This document shows, piece after piece, positions 18,088 to 27,260 of a stretch of 42,400 bases of DNA. Position numbers and translations under genes: made by a program. The number at the start of each line of letters is the position of its first letter. The stretch's first letter is position 1. This stretch comes from Planctomycetaceae bacterium (GTDB lineage: Bacteria; Planctomycetota; Planctomycetia; Planctomycetales; Planctomycetaceae), in contig PBMZ01000186.1 in the NCBI GenBank assembly GCA_002722955.1, positions 1 to 42,400 of the forward strand. The letters are read 5' to 3'. The notes beneath the pieces were generated by a model. It worked only from the letters and a program-made list of their open reading frames with translations, made no database searches and was not told the DNA's origin.

Positions 18088-18835
18088 GTTTGACTCCCAC
18101 GTACAATGTCGCCACTCCGAACGTCATCGGAGTCCACGTTACGTCTGTCATCCCGCACTGTTCCATCATTCCCGCCAATTCCTTGCCCTGCGGAAACTCG
18201 GAGACCGATTGCGGCAAGTATTGATACGCGGCGTGATTGTTCCTTGCCAACAGTTGCCCGAGTTTGGGCAAGATATTGCGAAAGTACCACTGATAAACAC
18301 CACGAATCATACGGTTTTCCGGCAACGAGAACTCCAAGACAGCAACGTGACCGCCTGGCTGACAAACGCGCGCCATCTCACGAAGCCCCGCCATTGTGTC
18401 GGAAACATTTCTCAGCCCGAATGCCACCGAGACAATTTGAAATTGATCGTCGGGGAAAGGCAAATGCATCGTGTCGGCTTCCAAGAATGTCGGCCGTTCA
18501 CGCTTGTCATCTTTTGAGAGTCGCTGGTCAACCTTTTGGTTCGCCAAAACCAGCATCTCGTGCGTGAAGTCCGTCCCGATGACAGGAACTTGACCTTTGC
18601 CTGCTTTCCAAAAGGAAAAGGCCAAATCGCCAGTCCCCGTGCAGACATCCAGAATCGGAGCGTCGCCCGTCGGCTTGACGCGACGAACGGTTCGCCAGCG
18701 CCAATAGTAATCGGTGCCACCCGATAAAAAGTGATTCATGAAGTCGTATCGAGGTGAGATCTCTCCGAACATGTCGCGGATTCGATCGCCCGACTTGTCG
18801 ACAGAGGCTTCAGGAGTGGGAGTTGCTGTTGTCAT
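18080..18835 (-). CDS. ubiE: demethylmenaquinone/ubiquinone methyltransferase
   Basis: The 251-residue SAM-dependent methyltransferase shows the UbiE/MenG signatures RYDFMNHFLSGGTDYYWR, the SAM motif LDVCTGTGDLAF, VAFGLRNVSD and VLEFSLPENRMIRGVYQWY. It carries out C-methylation in menaquinone synthesis (and ubiquinone, where present). For a planctomycete menaquinone is the expected product. It is the first gene of the operon, and its end overlaps ubiX. The N-terminal extension of about 15 residues before GDRIRDMF is low complexity and may not all be translated. Confidence 0.95.
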   Translation of the reverse strand: MTTATPTPEASVDKSGDRIRDMFGEISPRYDFMNHFLSGGTDYYWRWRTVRRVKPTGDAPILDVCTGTGDLAFSFWKAGKGQVPVIGTDFTHEMLVLANQKVDQRLSKDDKRERPTFLEADTMHLPFPDDQFQIVSVAFGLRNVSDTMAGLREMARVCQPGGHVAVLEFSLPENRMIRGVYQWYFRNILPKLGQLLARNNHAAYQYLPQSVSEFPQGKELAGMMEQCGMTDVTWTPMTFGVATLYVGVKHA

Positions 18836-19038
18836 GATTTTTAGTTAATCAGTTTCGGCACGGATGGGCAAGGCGCACGCACACAGAAGTGAGGAAAGAA
18901 CCGCGATTCCGACGGCGAGTTAACTCAAATTGCGCGAATTGTTGGAGCGCAGGATTTCGCCGCCAAGTGCCGCCTTGGCCCATCGAGGCGCCTAAAGGCT
19001 GGACTCCAACGAGCTGCCAACCTCATCGATCGAGAGGC

Positions 19039-19665
19039 TCAGTGCGTCATTCCTCGCACACCAATGTAGGCAGCGACCAGAAACAGCGTGCAGCAGGCCA
19101 ACAGTTGCAAGTGGCCTTTCCAGCGCAGCATGGCGAACATGCCCAGCACAAAGCAAAGGGTCATTCCGGGATCGCCCCACGGAACCATTGCGTGGATCGT
19201 TTCGTGATCGTGGAACAGCCAAAGCGGTTTCAGTTTCCAGTCGTCCAGCGTCGCCGTTCCGGAAACTACCCAATCGGCGGAAGATGAGTCAGCGCGGCTA
19301 GCACAGCGACGGCGATCCAAATCCACAACCCGCGCCAACTGCGAGACTCTCGCAGCTGCAAGGAATCCAAATTGACGTCCACTCGAGTGACTCGCACCAG
19401 GAACCGACAGATTCGCGTCACGATGTCGAATCGATAATCGAGCGTCGCGACAAGGACTCCAACAACCAAACATGCCAGCAGGTTGTGGCCCCAAATGCGA
19501 TGGGCCGTGGAGAAGATTTGATTGCCGATAAGAATGGTCAAGCCGTCCCATCGGGACTGGCTCCAGCGAGCCCGGCGAGGCGACGATTTTCCAGCCGTGC
19601 CGTTTGTGCAAACCGGACGCCATCGCGCCGGTGGCTCCGACCATCGCGTGCTCAAAGGTCGTCAT
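19039..19665 (-). pseudogene. YdjM-like inner-membrane protein, interrupted by three -1 frameshifts
   Basis: The start MTTFEHAMVGATGAMASGLH and the middle WDGLTILIGNQIFSTAHRIW match the membrane-bound YdjM/metal-dependent hydrolase-like family, but they lie in different frames. Following similarity, the frame drops back by one base near 19580 (giving LAGLAGASPD), again near 19550 and again near 19277 (before ADWVVSG). Each site looks like loss of one base from a short run (CCC, TT, GG). Three losses restore the original frame, so the last part (WLFHDHETIHAMVPWG, then three hydrophobic stretches) is read again in frame one. It is either a decaying gene or a cluster of sequencing errors. The start overlaps the lipoprotein gene stop by four bases. 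Confidence 0.7.
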
Positions 19666-20105
19666 GGGCTGAATGCCGGATCGCCCGGCGCAAAATCGCC
19701 GCGAGGCTCTCGTTGATCTTCGAACAACGCACGGCGACGATCAGCGGGATCGGCTTTGCGATAGGAAATACGATACTCCGTCTGGTCCGTCGTCGTTGTT
19801 GTCGAGTGGCCCGATTGCCTGAAGACTTTGTTCTTCTTTTCCTTGGCTTGATTGCCACTCTGGTGGTGATGAGTTTGAGTAACCTGGCCGACGACAACTT
19901 CTTCCTCTTGCTCGATCACGTATCCTTCAGGAAAGTGCTGCTGCATCAGCTCTTCGGCATGTTCACGGTGGTTGACAGGCCACGTCGAGTTGGAAGGAAT
20001 GGCGACGATGCCTTCGTTCTCACTACGCAACACGTACCTTGCCGATTGGCAGCCGACCAAAGAGCACAAAACGATGAGCATTGAGAATAATCGAGCAGTC
20101 CGCAT
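19662..20105 (-). CDS. putative lipoprotein
   Basis: From the start at 20105 the protein opens MRTARLFSMLIVLCSLVGCQS, a signal peptide with a lipobox (LVGC). It should be exported and acylated. The 147-residue remainder is hydrophilic, with acidic (EQEEEVVVG) and Thr-rich stretches and a C-terminal tail FAPGDPAFSP. No domain was recognised. An upstream in-frame ATG (20192) would bury the signal peptide, so 20105 is preferred; a GAGGA site lies ten bases upstream of it. The four-base overlap with the membrane-protein gene suggests the two once worked together. Confidence 0.75.
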   Translation of the reverse strand: MRTARLFSMLIVLCSLVGCQSARYVLRSENEGIVAIPSNSTWPVNHREHAEELMQQHFPEGYVIEQEEEVVVGQVTQTHHHQSGNQAKEKKNKVFRQSGHSTTTTTDQTEYRISYRKADPADRRRALFEDQREPRGDFAPGDPAFSP

Positions 20106-20141
20106 TCCGTTACGATCCTCGATCGATAACTGGTTATTCTC

Positions 20142-20167
20142 GACAGCGAATTCTGTCATTCGCTGTC
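20142..20167. repeat. hairpin between nucleotidyltransferase and lipoprotein genes
   Basis: GACAGCGAA (20142-20150) pairs exactly with TTCGCTGTC (20159-20167) around an eight-base loop. A further TTCGCTGTCG copy starts at 20176. The position in the leader of the lipoprotein gene fits a terminator or attenuator, but no T-run is present. Confidence 0.55.
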
Positions 20168-20225
20168 TCTTTTGATTCGCTGTCGTACGCAATCACTATC
20201 CGCGCCGCCACGAAAAAATCACCGA

Positions 20226-20981
20226 CTAAGCGACACGATTCAGCCCTTCCGCTCGCTGCTTCAACACGGCCTCGACTTCCGCAAGCTGATCTTGCGTATT
20301 GACGCCCATGGCCTCGTCGATGTCCAGCTTCGCGGCGGCCGAAACTGTATTGCCTTGGTCCTTGAGGATCTCGGCGCAGTCCGTCAGATAGTACTCGGCC
20401 TGATTGTTTTCCGGTTTGACGCTCTTCAGCGACTCGAATAACGCTTGGCAATCGAACGCGTAGCAACCCGTGTTGATTTCCTGGATTTCGAGTTGTTCGG
20501 CAGTTGCGTCTTTTTGTTCGACGATACGCAAGAAGTTGCCGTCGTCGTCGCGGACGATTCGCCCTAAACCGTCGTTGTTCGCGGTGATCGCGGAACCGAC
20601 AACACAGGCGGCTGCTTCAGTCGATTGAACGCTCAACAAATCGCTCAGCGAACTTCCTCGCAATAATGGCGTGTCTCCGGCCAAGACCAGCACGGGACCA
20701 TCAAACTCACCCAGTTGAGGCTCGCACATCATGACGGCGTGACCAGTTCCGTGTTGCTCGGCCTGGAGTGCGAATTCGACGTCGGGATGTTTGCCTAACG
20801 ATTCCTTGACCAATTCGGCCTTAAAACCAACGACGACGATGATTCGGCTGACACCCGCCTCGCGTGCCGCATCGAGAACGTGCTCGATCATCGGTCGACC
20901 ACAAACGTGGTGAAGAACTTTGGGTGTCTCGGACTTCATTCGAGTGCTCTTGCCAGCGGCCAGAATAATCGCTGCGCTCAC
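20226..20981 (-). CDS. GlmU N-domain-like sugar nucleotidyltransferase
   Basis: The 251-residue protein is the uridylyltransferase half of GlmU only. It has the LAAGKSTRMKSETPKVLH nucleotide-binding motif, AEQHGTGHAVMM, VLAGDTPLLRG and EINTGCYAF. It probably forms UDP-GlcNAc (or a related NDP-sugar) from the sugar phosphate. The left-handed helix acetyltransferase domain of standard GlmU is missing, and the stop follows directly after the catalytic fold. The acetylation step must be done by another protein. The start at 20981 fits the family exactly. It is upstream of the lipoprotein gene on the same strand. Confidence 0.9.
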   Translation of the reverse strand: MSAAIILAAGKSTRMKSETPKVLHHVCGRPMIEHVLDAAREAGVSRIIVVVGFKAELVKESLGKHPDVEFALQAEQHGTGHAVMMCEPQLGEFDGPVLVLAGDTPLLRGSSLSDLLSVQSTEAAACVVGSAITANNDGLGRIVRDDDGNFLRIVEQKDATAEQLEIQEINTGCYAFDCQALFESLKSVKPENNQAEYYLTDCAEILKDQGNTVSAAAKLDIDEAMGVNTQDQLAEVEAVLKQRAEGLNRVA

Positions 20982-21021
20982 GTTGTTAACTCCTTGGGTG
21001 TTTGCGTCGTCCTTGAATTTA

Positions 21022-21052
21022 GAAGCCCGGCTTTTTCGAAAAACTGGGCTTC
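21022..21052 (-). terminator. GAAGCCC-type palindrome after the DUF6268-like gene
   Basis: GAAGCCC at 21022 pairs with GGGCTTC ending at 21052, and the inner TTTTT/AAAAA also pairs. It lies 20 bp past the stop of the DUF6268-like gene and so would end its transcript. It belongs to the same family as the palindromes at 31500 and 33141. Confidence 0.6.
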
Positions 21053-21071
21053 GCTTGTGCTAGGAGCAGGC

Positions 21072-22253
21072 TTAAAACCGCATACCGAATCGAGCAATGA
21101 AACCGCTGCTGGGATCGAAGTCTCGAGTCGGGCCGCGGAACTTGACGTCTCGCCCGAAGACGACACCTGCTTCAAGAAAACTACTGACCCCGTATCCCTC
21201 ACTACGAATTCCAAGCAGAATTCGATAATCCTCGATCTGAATTTGGTCGCGGACTCCCGTGTTCGAGATGCCGACCTCGTAGGCCTCGATATGATATTCG
21301 GCCCGCGTATAGAGCCATTGCGAGACACCGTAGATGTTGCCCATGAACAAGCTGATATAGGATTCCGGATACAGAATTCGGAACTCCCAATACTCGTTCG
21401 GCGTGAAAACAAAACCGGCGTACGGAATGACTTGATCGTCGACGCGATCCAAGAAACCGGCACCGAAGGCGTACATCAGCTGCTCGGACACGCGGTAGTA
21501 CAAGATTCCGCTGCCGTCAAATTGATAAGCGTTGGAACTGAGGGCCTGGTCAAAATCGGTGTTGATCGAGGGATCAAAGTCGAGCTGCACACTCCACGGA
21601 CCTCGAAGCGGCGTCGCCAATTGCATTCCGAGCCCAAATCGATACGCGTCCGGTGAAAGACCAATGGTATCCGTCCCCGGACCGTCGTAGCTTCGATAGC
21701 CGAACTGCGGCGCGATCGACCAAACCCAACTCTGACTCCAAGGAATCAGCCAGCAAGGTGGCAGCGGCCTCTTGTATTCCAACTCGGCATTGAGCTCCAT
21801 GATGCCGAAATCACCAGCTCCATTGGTGTTCTCACTGGGCAAGATTGCGATGTCGGCGCGTGTCGTGGTACCAAAACGATAAGGTTGCGGCCCATTCAGT
21901 CGACCCGAAGAACCACCTGCGAAGGGGTCCGGCAATAACGGCTGCTGGGTCATGCCGCCAAACATGTTGCTCAGCCCATGATGCAACGGGGCAATGATGT
22001 CGCCGCCATAGGGCGGATCAGCCTCATACTGCTCGGACGCCGAGTTCTGTGCCCGAAGCGACGTTTGAAAAAGCTCACCCGGATCATTCAACCGGGAGGC
22101 CAGCCGAGCCGGCGTGGTACTAACATCCGTACTGACCCAATTCCCGTCATTCGTGTCTACCCAGACACCTTTGGACGTCATCTGATACACGGGAGCGTGA
22201 TCAGTGGGTGAGCCAGAAATCAATGCAGCGAGGCAAAGAATAGAAGCATTCAC
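21072..22253 (-). CDS. DUF6268-like outer-membrane beta-barrel protein
   Basis: The 393-residue protein has a short hydrophobic N-terminus (MNASILCLAALISGSP), a low-complexity region, and then many alternating strands from about residue 125 (ADIAILPSENTNGAGDFGIMELNAEL, written here only in part). These include WSIAPQFGYRSYDGP and YAFGAGFLDRVDD. It ends in Phe (GFIARFGMRF), as outer-membrane barrels do. This matches the DUF6268 outer-membrane barrel group. The role is unknown; a porin or scaffold are possible. A palindromic terminator lies just downstream, and a long gap separates it from der. Confidence 0.8.
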   Translation of the reverse strand: MNASILCLAALISGSPTDHAPVYQMTSKGVWVDTNDGNWVSTDVSTTPARLASRLNDPGELFQTSLRAQNSASEQYEADPPYGGDIIAPLHHGLSNMFGGMTQQPLLPDPFAGGSSGRLNGPQPYRFGTTTRADIAILPSENTNGAGDFGIMELNAELEYKRPLPPCWLIPWSQSWVWSIAPQFGYRSYDGPGTDTIGLSPDAYRFGLGMQLATPLRGPWSVQLDFDPSINTDFDQALSSNAYQFDGSGILYYRVSEQLMYAFGAGFLDRVDDQVIPYAGFVFTPNEYWEFRILYPESYISLFMGNIYGVSQWLYTRAEYHIEAYEVGISNTGVRDQIQIEDYRILLGIRSEGYGVSSFLEAGVVFGRDVKFRGPTRDFDPSSGFIARFGMRF

Positions 22254-22585
22254 AGGTCAACCCCTTCGGGACGGGGAGTGGAGAGATCAGCAAGACGGTT
22301 AATTCGGGAGAGAACCGCCACACTTTCGGGAGGTGAGTCAAGTTGCTGATGTGGTCGGGGGCGGAAGTTTTCCAAATATCCCAAGTTGCGTCAATCTCAG
22401 TTTTGATCTGAGCGAACATTCGCAGCAGCGGCACCAGTCAGTTGACGAACTCACCTCATTCATCAATCATGAATTCTCAGAAAACGGCAAGAAAATCTCG
22501 TTCCAGACGACCCTTCAAGCTTTCCCTGTGTCCTGACATCGCCTTCATCAACAGCTCTACAAATCTCAGTTTCCCGGACCAAATC
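22254..22585. other. divergent intergenic region
   Basis: This 332 bp region separates the barrel gene (minus) and der (plus). It has no ORF with recognisable content apart from the upstream extension of the der frame, whose composition is not Der-like. It must hold both promoters, but no -35/-10 pair is convincing. A small CTCAG-TTTTGAT-CTGAG hairpin lies near 22398. Confidence 0.4.
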
Positions 22586-23944
22586 ATGTCTGTCCCTCGC
22601 GTCGCGATTGTCGGCCGACCTAATGTTGGAAAAAGCTCGATCTTCAATTGGTTGGCCAAGCGGCTCGTCGCCATCGTCGATCCGACGGCTGGTGTCACGC
22701 GCGATCGTGTCACGCATCTGATGCACGAAAAGAACCGCTACTTCGAGATCATCGATACCGGCGGCATCGGCATTGTCGACAGCGACGACTTGTCCGAGGA
22801 AATCGAAACGCAGATCGACATCGCCCTGGAAGAAGCCGACTTAATCGTCTTCGTCGTCGACGGACAAGCCGGCGTCGTCCCCTTGGACGAAGAGGTCGCG
22901 GGCCGTTTGCGATTGATCGAGAAACCCAAAATCCTGGTCATGAACAAGGCCGACTCAACCCGCACTGATGACGAGATCTCGCAGTTCTATCGCTTGGCCG
23001 ATTCGCCAACCGTCGTGACCAGCGTCAAAGGCAACCGCAATCGTGGACTGCTGATCGAAGCCATCGTCAATCAACTGCCACCGGCTGAAGACGACGAGTC
23101 GAACACTGGGGCCAATTTGTCAGAAGAGCCGGAATTGAAGTTGGCCATCGTCGGACGCCGCAATGTGGGCAAGAGCACGTTCATCAACGCGTTGGCTCAA
23201 GAAGATCGAGTTATCACCAGCGAGATTCCCGGAACGACTCGCGACAGCATCGACATCCGCTTCGAGCTGGACGGCAAATCGTTCATCGCCATCGACACTC
23301 CCGGCGTCCGCAAAAAGAAGAGCTTGGCCAACGACATCGAGTTCTACGGTTTGGTCCGAGCTCAACGAAGCATTCGACGCGCGGATGTTGTGATGATGTT
23401 CTTCGATTCGCAAGCGACGATCTCAAAGGTCGACAAACAATTGGTCGAGGAAATCGCGAGACACTACAAACCGTGCATCTTAGTCGTCAACAAATGGGAC
23501 TTGGCTCTTGAAGGTGGCATGACCAATGAGAAGTGGACCGAATACTTGACGAAGACATTTGGCTCCGTGCGTCATGCCCCGCTGGCGTTTATCACGGCGA
23601 TCGATAGTCGCAACATCAAGCAATTGATCAACCTGGCACAAACGATCTTCAAGCAAGCTCGCGAACGCGTGCCGACATCTAAGCTGAACAAACTGGTCAA
23701 GGCGGCCATCGACAACAACATGCCGCCGTATCGAAAAAATCGGCGCCCCAAAATCTTCTTCGCCACGCAAGTTGCCTCCAGCCCACCCACGATTGTGGTC
23801 AAGTGTAACGACCCGTCGCTCTTCGATGATTCTTGGAAACGTTACTTACTGGGGGTCTTTCGCGAGCACCTTCCCTTCCAGGAAGTGCCCATTAAACTCT
23901 ACATGAGACCACGCAAAGGCGACGAGGAGCTCGACGTAGATTAG
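22586..23944 (+). CDS. der: ribosome biogenesis GTPase Der (EngA)
   Basis: The 452-residue protein has two tandem GTPase domains, unique to Der, which matures the 50S ribosomal subunit. Domain one has GRPNVGKSSI, DTGGIG and NKAD. Domain two has GRRNVGKSTF, DTPGVRKK and NKWD. A C-terminal KH-like part (residues about 355-452) ends the protein. The start MSVPRVAIVG at 22586 is chosen because the Der fold begins there. An open frame extends 48 codons upstream but has no family similarity. This is a housekeeping gene and shows no anomaly. Confidence 0.96.
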   Translation: MSVPRVAIVGRPNVGKSSIFNWLAKRLVAIVDPTAGVTRDRVTHLMHEKNRYFEIIDTGGIGIVDSDDLSEEIETQIDIALEEADLIVFVVDGQAGVVPLDEEVAGRLRLIEKPKILVMNKADSTRTDDEISQFYRLADSPTVVTSVKGNRNRGLLIEAIVNQLPPAEDDESNTGANLSEEPELKLAIVGRRNVGKSTFINALAQEDRVITSEIPGTTRDSIDIRFELDGKSFIAIDTPGVRKKKSLANDIEFYGLVRAQRSIRRADVVMMFFDSQATISKVDKQLVEEIARHYKPCILVVNKWDLALEGGMTNEKWTEYLTKTFGSVRHAPLAFITAIDSRNIKQLINLAQTIFKQARERVPTSKLNKLVKAAIDNNMPPYRKNRRPKIFFATQVASSPPTIVVKCNDPSLFDDSWKRYLLGVFREHLPFQEVPIKLYMRPRKGDEELDVD

Positions 23945-24034
23945 TGCTTTGTTTTCAATCTGCTCGATGCTACTCTGTGAGAAATCGACCCGACGCGCTA
24001 ATCACTGCAAGCACCCATTGAATAGAGAATCAAC

Positions 24035-25132
24035 ATGACCAACGCACTACGGCTCGGCATGTTTGTCATGCCCATCCACGACCCGGACAAGCCGCTGACA
24101 CAATGCATCGACGAGGATCTGGAATTAGCCGTCAAGTGCGAAGACCTAGGCTTCGATGATTTCTGGGTTGGCGAGCACCACTCTTCGAATATCGAAAACA
24201 TTGTGATGCCCGAGATCTTTCTGGGCAAAGTCTTGGGTATGACCGAACGAATTCGAATCGGTCCGGCTCCAGTGTGCTTGCAGTATCATCATCCGATGCA
24301 TGTTGCCGGGCGGCTGGCGTTCTTGGATCACATGTCGCACGGTCGCCTGAATGTTTGCTTTGGTCCGGGCGCCATCCCTACGGACATGGAAGTTTATGGT
24401 GCTCATCCCAAGGAAATGGGAGCCCGCGTCGCGGAGTCGATCGATATGATCATGCGGCTTTGGGAAGGCGATTTGCCCGTCGACATCGAAGGACAGTTCT
24501 GGAACGTCAAGATGAAAGACAACATCAACACCCAGTTTGGTGTTGGCTTCTTGCATAAACCGTTGCAACAACCTTATCCGCCGATTTATGTGCCAAGCAT
24601 CTCGAAGGCATCGCCGGGGCTCAAAAAAGCCGCCGAACGTGGTTTCCGGTTCATCAGTCACCACATGATTCATGCAGAGACGCTGAAGGAACAGTGGAAG
24701 ACGTATTCAGAAGCCGCCGAAGCGGTCGGCCGAGAGGCCAATCCGGCCGACTGGGCTGTTGCTCGCAATGTGTTCGTCGCGGAAACGACCGAGGAAGCTC
24801 AACGGCTCGCGCGAGGAAACTCGTTAGGCTCGTGCATTCAATACATCCTGGATCTCACCGACGCGACCGCTCCCACAGGCGTGGCCATGTGGAAGCGGAA
24901 CGAAGAACAAGCCGATACAGACTGCACACTGGACTACTTCATGGACGACGTCGTCATTGCCGGCGACCCGGATCACGTGGCTAACGAATTGTTGAAACTG
25001 CGAGAAGAGATCGGCCCGTTTGGTAATCTGGTGCTCACAGCCCACGATTGGGATGATCGCAATTCGTGGATTCGCAGTCTGGAGCTGTTCGCGAGCGAAG
25101 TAATGCCCAAGGTAAATCAAGCCATCGGTTAG
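24035..25132 (+). CDS. LLM class flavin-dependent oxidoreductase
   Basis: The 365-residue TIM-barrel protein resembles bacterial luciferase/alkanal monooxygenase relatives: LGMFVMPIHDP, AVKCEDLGFDDFWVGEHH, PEIFLGKVLGMTERIRIG, VAGRLAFLDHMSHGRLNVCF. Members use FMNH2 and oxygen to oxidise or cleave a variety of substrates, including terpenes, amines and sulfonates. No partner flavin reductase is adjacent. It ends eight bases before the start of the CinA/nucleotidyltransferase fusion, so the two may be co-transcribed. Confidence 0.92.
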   Translation: MTNALRLGMFVMPIHDPDKPLTQCIDEDLELAVKCEDLGFDDFWVGEHHSSNIENIVMPEIFLGKVLGMTERIRIGPAPVCLQYHHPMHVAGRLAFLDHMSHGRLNVCFGPGAIPTDMEVYGAHPKEMGARVAESIDMIMRLWEGDLPVDIEGQFWNVKMKDNINTQFGVGFLHKPLQQPYPPIYVPSISKASPGLKKAAERGFRFISHHMIHAETLKEQWKTYSEAAEAVGREANPADWAVARNVFVAETTEEAQRLARGNSLGSCIQYILDLTDATAPTGVAMWKRNEEQADTDCTLDYFMDDVVIAGDPDHVANELLKLREEIGPFGNLVLTAHDWDDRNSWIRSLELFASEVMPKVNQAIG

Positions 25133-25140
25133 CCACCTTT

Positions 25141-26259
25141 ATGCACGCGTCCATTCGGCAAATACACGATTCGGCATTTGAACTGGTGATCGTCGTCGCC
25201 GGTGGCGGCGCGAGTGCGATTGGCGAGTTGCTTCAAGTCCCGGGTGCCTCGCGGACCGTGTTGGAAGCCGCCGTGCCGTATGCCAGCGAGTCACTTGCCA
25301 GCTGGCTTGGCCGATCTCCTGATCAATACTGCAATGCCGAAACCGCGCTCGCAATGGCCACAGTCGCACACCGCCGAGCACGGCAACTGGCGGACACCAA
25401 CGCTTCGATTCTAGGTGTAAGTTGCACGGCATCACTAGCCAGTGACCGTCCCAAAGCTGGTGATCATCGAGCCCACATTGCGATCCATTCCGACGACTGC
25501 ACACGACTTTTTTCGGTAACCTTGAACAAGGGAGCCCGCGACCGTCAGGCTGAGGACTCACATGTAGCCGCACTGGTCATCGATTTCATCGCAGAAGCTT
25601 GCGGCATCGATAACGCGGCATCTGTCGAAAGCGGCGACGATGGCGATCTCACCGAACGGCAAGTTGAGCACGCTGATGAGTTATTGGTCGAACTGGCTCG
25701 ACACAAGCGGTCGCATATCTGGTGGCAAGATGGCTTTCGATCGGACATCTCGGAAAAGCCCATTGGACTGCTGGCTGGTTCGTTCAATCCGCTGCATGAA
25801 GGACACCAAGAGATGCGCGAGGCCGCCGAAAGCGTTCTCGGACGGCCTGTCTACTTCGAGCTAACAGTGGACAACGCGGACAAACCACCACTCGACTTCA
25901 TCAGCATCGCCACCCGAGTCGCTCAGTTCAAAAGCGTTCCGCTCGCCTTAACGAACGCACCGACTTTCCAACTCAAGTCAGAGACGTTCCCCGGCACAAC
26001 CTTCATCGTCGGAGCCGACACAGCCGAACGCATCGTGATGCCCAAGTTCTACGAGTCAACCGGCGGAGTGGACACAGCCTTAAGCGGATTCCGAGACCAA
26101 GCCTGCCGCTTCCTCGTCGCCGGCCGAGAACGCAACGACGACTTCATCACGCTCAGCGACCTAGCCATCCCGACAGAGTTCGAAGACCTCTTCGTTGAAC
26201 TCCCCGAGTCTGCCTTTCGCCGCGATTTGTCGTCAACAGAATTACGAGGAAAGAGCTGA
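25141..26259 (+). CDS. CinA-like domain fused to NadD-type nucleotidylyltransferase
   Basis: The 372-residue protein has two parts. Residues about 5-160 resemble the CinA C-terminal/PncC fold (VVAGGGASAIGELLQVPGAS; later GVSCTASLASDRPKAGDHRA), but the usual SCTGG active-site motif reads GGGAS, so deamidase activity is doubtful. Residues about 213-372 are a nucleotidylyltransferase with GSFNPLHEGH and a C-terminal SSTELR that matches the ISSTxIR motif of NMN/NaMN adenylyltransferases. From memory, the same order occurs in a plant nucleotidylyltransferase-superfamily protein. It probably acts in NAD metabolism or repair. ATG 25141 is chosen because it begins the CinA-like fold; an upstream extension is possible but not supported. 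Confidence 0.85.
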   Translation: MHASIRQIHDSAFELVIVVAGGGASAIGELLQVPGASRTVLEAAVPYASESLASWLGRSPDQYCNAETALAMATVAHRRARQLADTNASILGVSCTASLASDRPKAGDHRAHIAIHSDDCTRLFSVTLNKGARDRQAEDSHVAALVIDFIAEACGIDNAASVESGDDGDLTERQVEHADELLVELARHKRSHIWWQDGFRSDISEKPIGLLAGSFNPLHEGHQEMREAAESVLGRPVYFELTVDNADKPPLDFISIATRVAQFKSVPLALTNAPTFQLKSETFPGTTFIVGADTAERIVMPKFYESTGGVDTALSGFRDQACRFLVAGRERNDDFITLSDLAIPTEFEDLFVELPESAFRRDLSSTELRGKS

Positions 26260-26285
26260 CAAATAGCTATTTTGAGGGTCTGCAC

Positions 26286-27134
26286 TTATCCCGGAAAGAC
26301 CTGCAAGCCGCCATCGACTCGCAGTACTTGTCCGCTGATGAATTGCGAATCGTCGGAGCAAAGAAAGGCCACCGCTGTGGCAGTCTCGATGGGGCGGCCG
26401 TATCGGTCCAGTGTGCCTTGCTCGACCAAGCGTTCTTCGTCGATGGGATGGATTCGCAAGAATCGCTCAGTGACGGTCGGTCCCGGGGCGAGGCAGTTAA
26501 CGGGAATGTTGAAGGGCCGCAACTGATCGGCCAAGCAACGCGTGTACTCGTGAACTGCCGCTTTTGCTACCGAGTAAATCGCACCGGAAGCCCTGCCCGA
26601 GCAACCTGCGATGCTGCCGATGGTGATGATGCGGCCTTGCTTGCGCTGCATCATCTCGGGAGCGACCTCTCGGCAGCAATAGATGGTTGCTGTCAGTTTG
26701 CGATCCATCACGCTTTGCAAGTCGTCAGACGAGATGTTCAGACAGTCATCGTTTTCGGGGCGGCCACCTTTGCCAACCGCCGTGCCGCGAGCACCGATGT
26801 CTCCGCCGGCGCAGCAAATTAGGATATCGATGCGTCCCCAGTTGTTGCGGATCTCGTCAGCGATCCGCTTGACTTCGCTGGCGTCGGTGACGTCGCCCCA
26901 GACGGCCATCGTCTGATTGTCGACGCCTTCGATTTGATTGTCGGCCGCGATGTCATCAGCGACTTGCTGCATCGACTCGCCTTCACCGAAGGTCTTGGGA
27001 CTATCCGGCCGAGTACCATGCACGGCGACGTTCGCGCCGCGAGAAAAAAGTTCGGACGCCATCACGCGGCCCAATCCTCGTGATGAGCCCGTGATCCAGA
27101 TGACTTTGTCTTTCAGAGTGACTTGCTTATTCAT
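26286..27134 (-). CDS. SDR family oxidoreductase
   Basis: The 282-residue short-chain dehydrogenase shows ITGSSRGLGRVMA near residues 14-26, a central AGG segment, the serine in ITIGSIAGC, and the YSVAKAA active-site pair. The end GQVLRVDGGLQVFPG is typical. It is cytoplasmic, with no signal peptide. It converges on the CinA/nucleotidyltransferase gene, 26 bp away, and is divergent from the Tat-exported TIM-barrel gene. The substrate is not known. It resembles the 3-oxoacyl/sugar alcohol branch of classical SDRs. Confidence 0.9.
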   Translation of the reverse strand: MNKQVTLKDKVIWITGSSRGLGRVMASELFSRGANVAVHGTRPDSPKTFGEGESMQQVADDIAADNQIEGVDNQTMAVWGDVTDASEVKRIADEIRNNWGRIDILICCAGGDIGARGTAVGKGGRPENDDCLNISSDDLQSVMDRKLTATIYCCREVAPEMMQRKQGRIITIGSIAGCSGRASGAIYSVAKAAVHEYTRCLADQLRPFNIPVNCLAPGPTVTERFLRIHPIDEERLVEQGTLDRYGRPIETATAVAFLCSDDSQFISGQVLRVDGGLQVFPG

Positions 27135-27260
27135 TTGAGAACTGTGCCCTTTTTGCCGAAACGGTGCCGGCCCATTGGCTCGCTACAGGTGACTCGCTTA
27201 TCATCTAAGGCTACCGACTTCGACCTGTTTTCAAAAGCACCGACAACCGAGATTCTCGAC

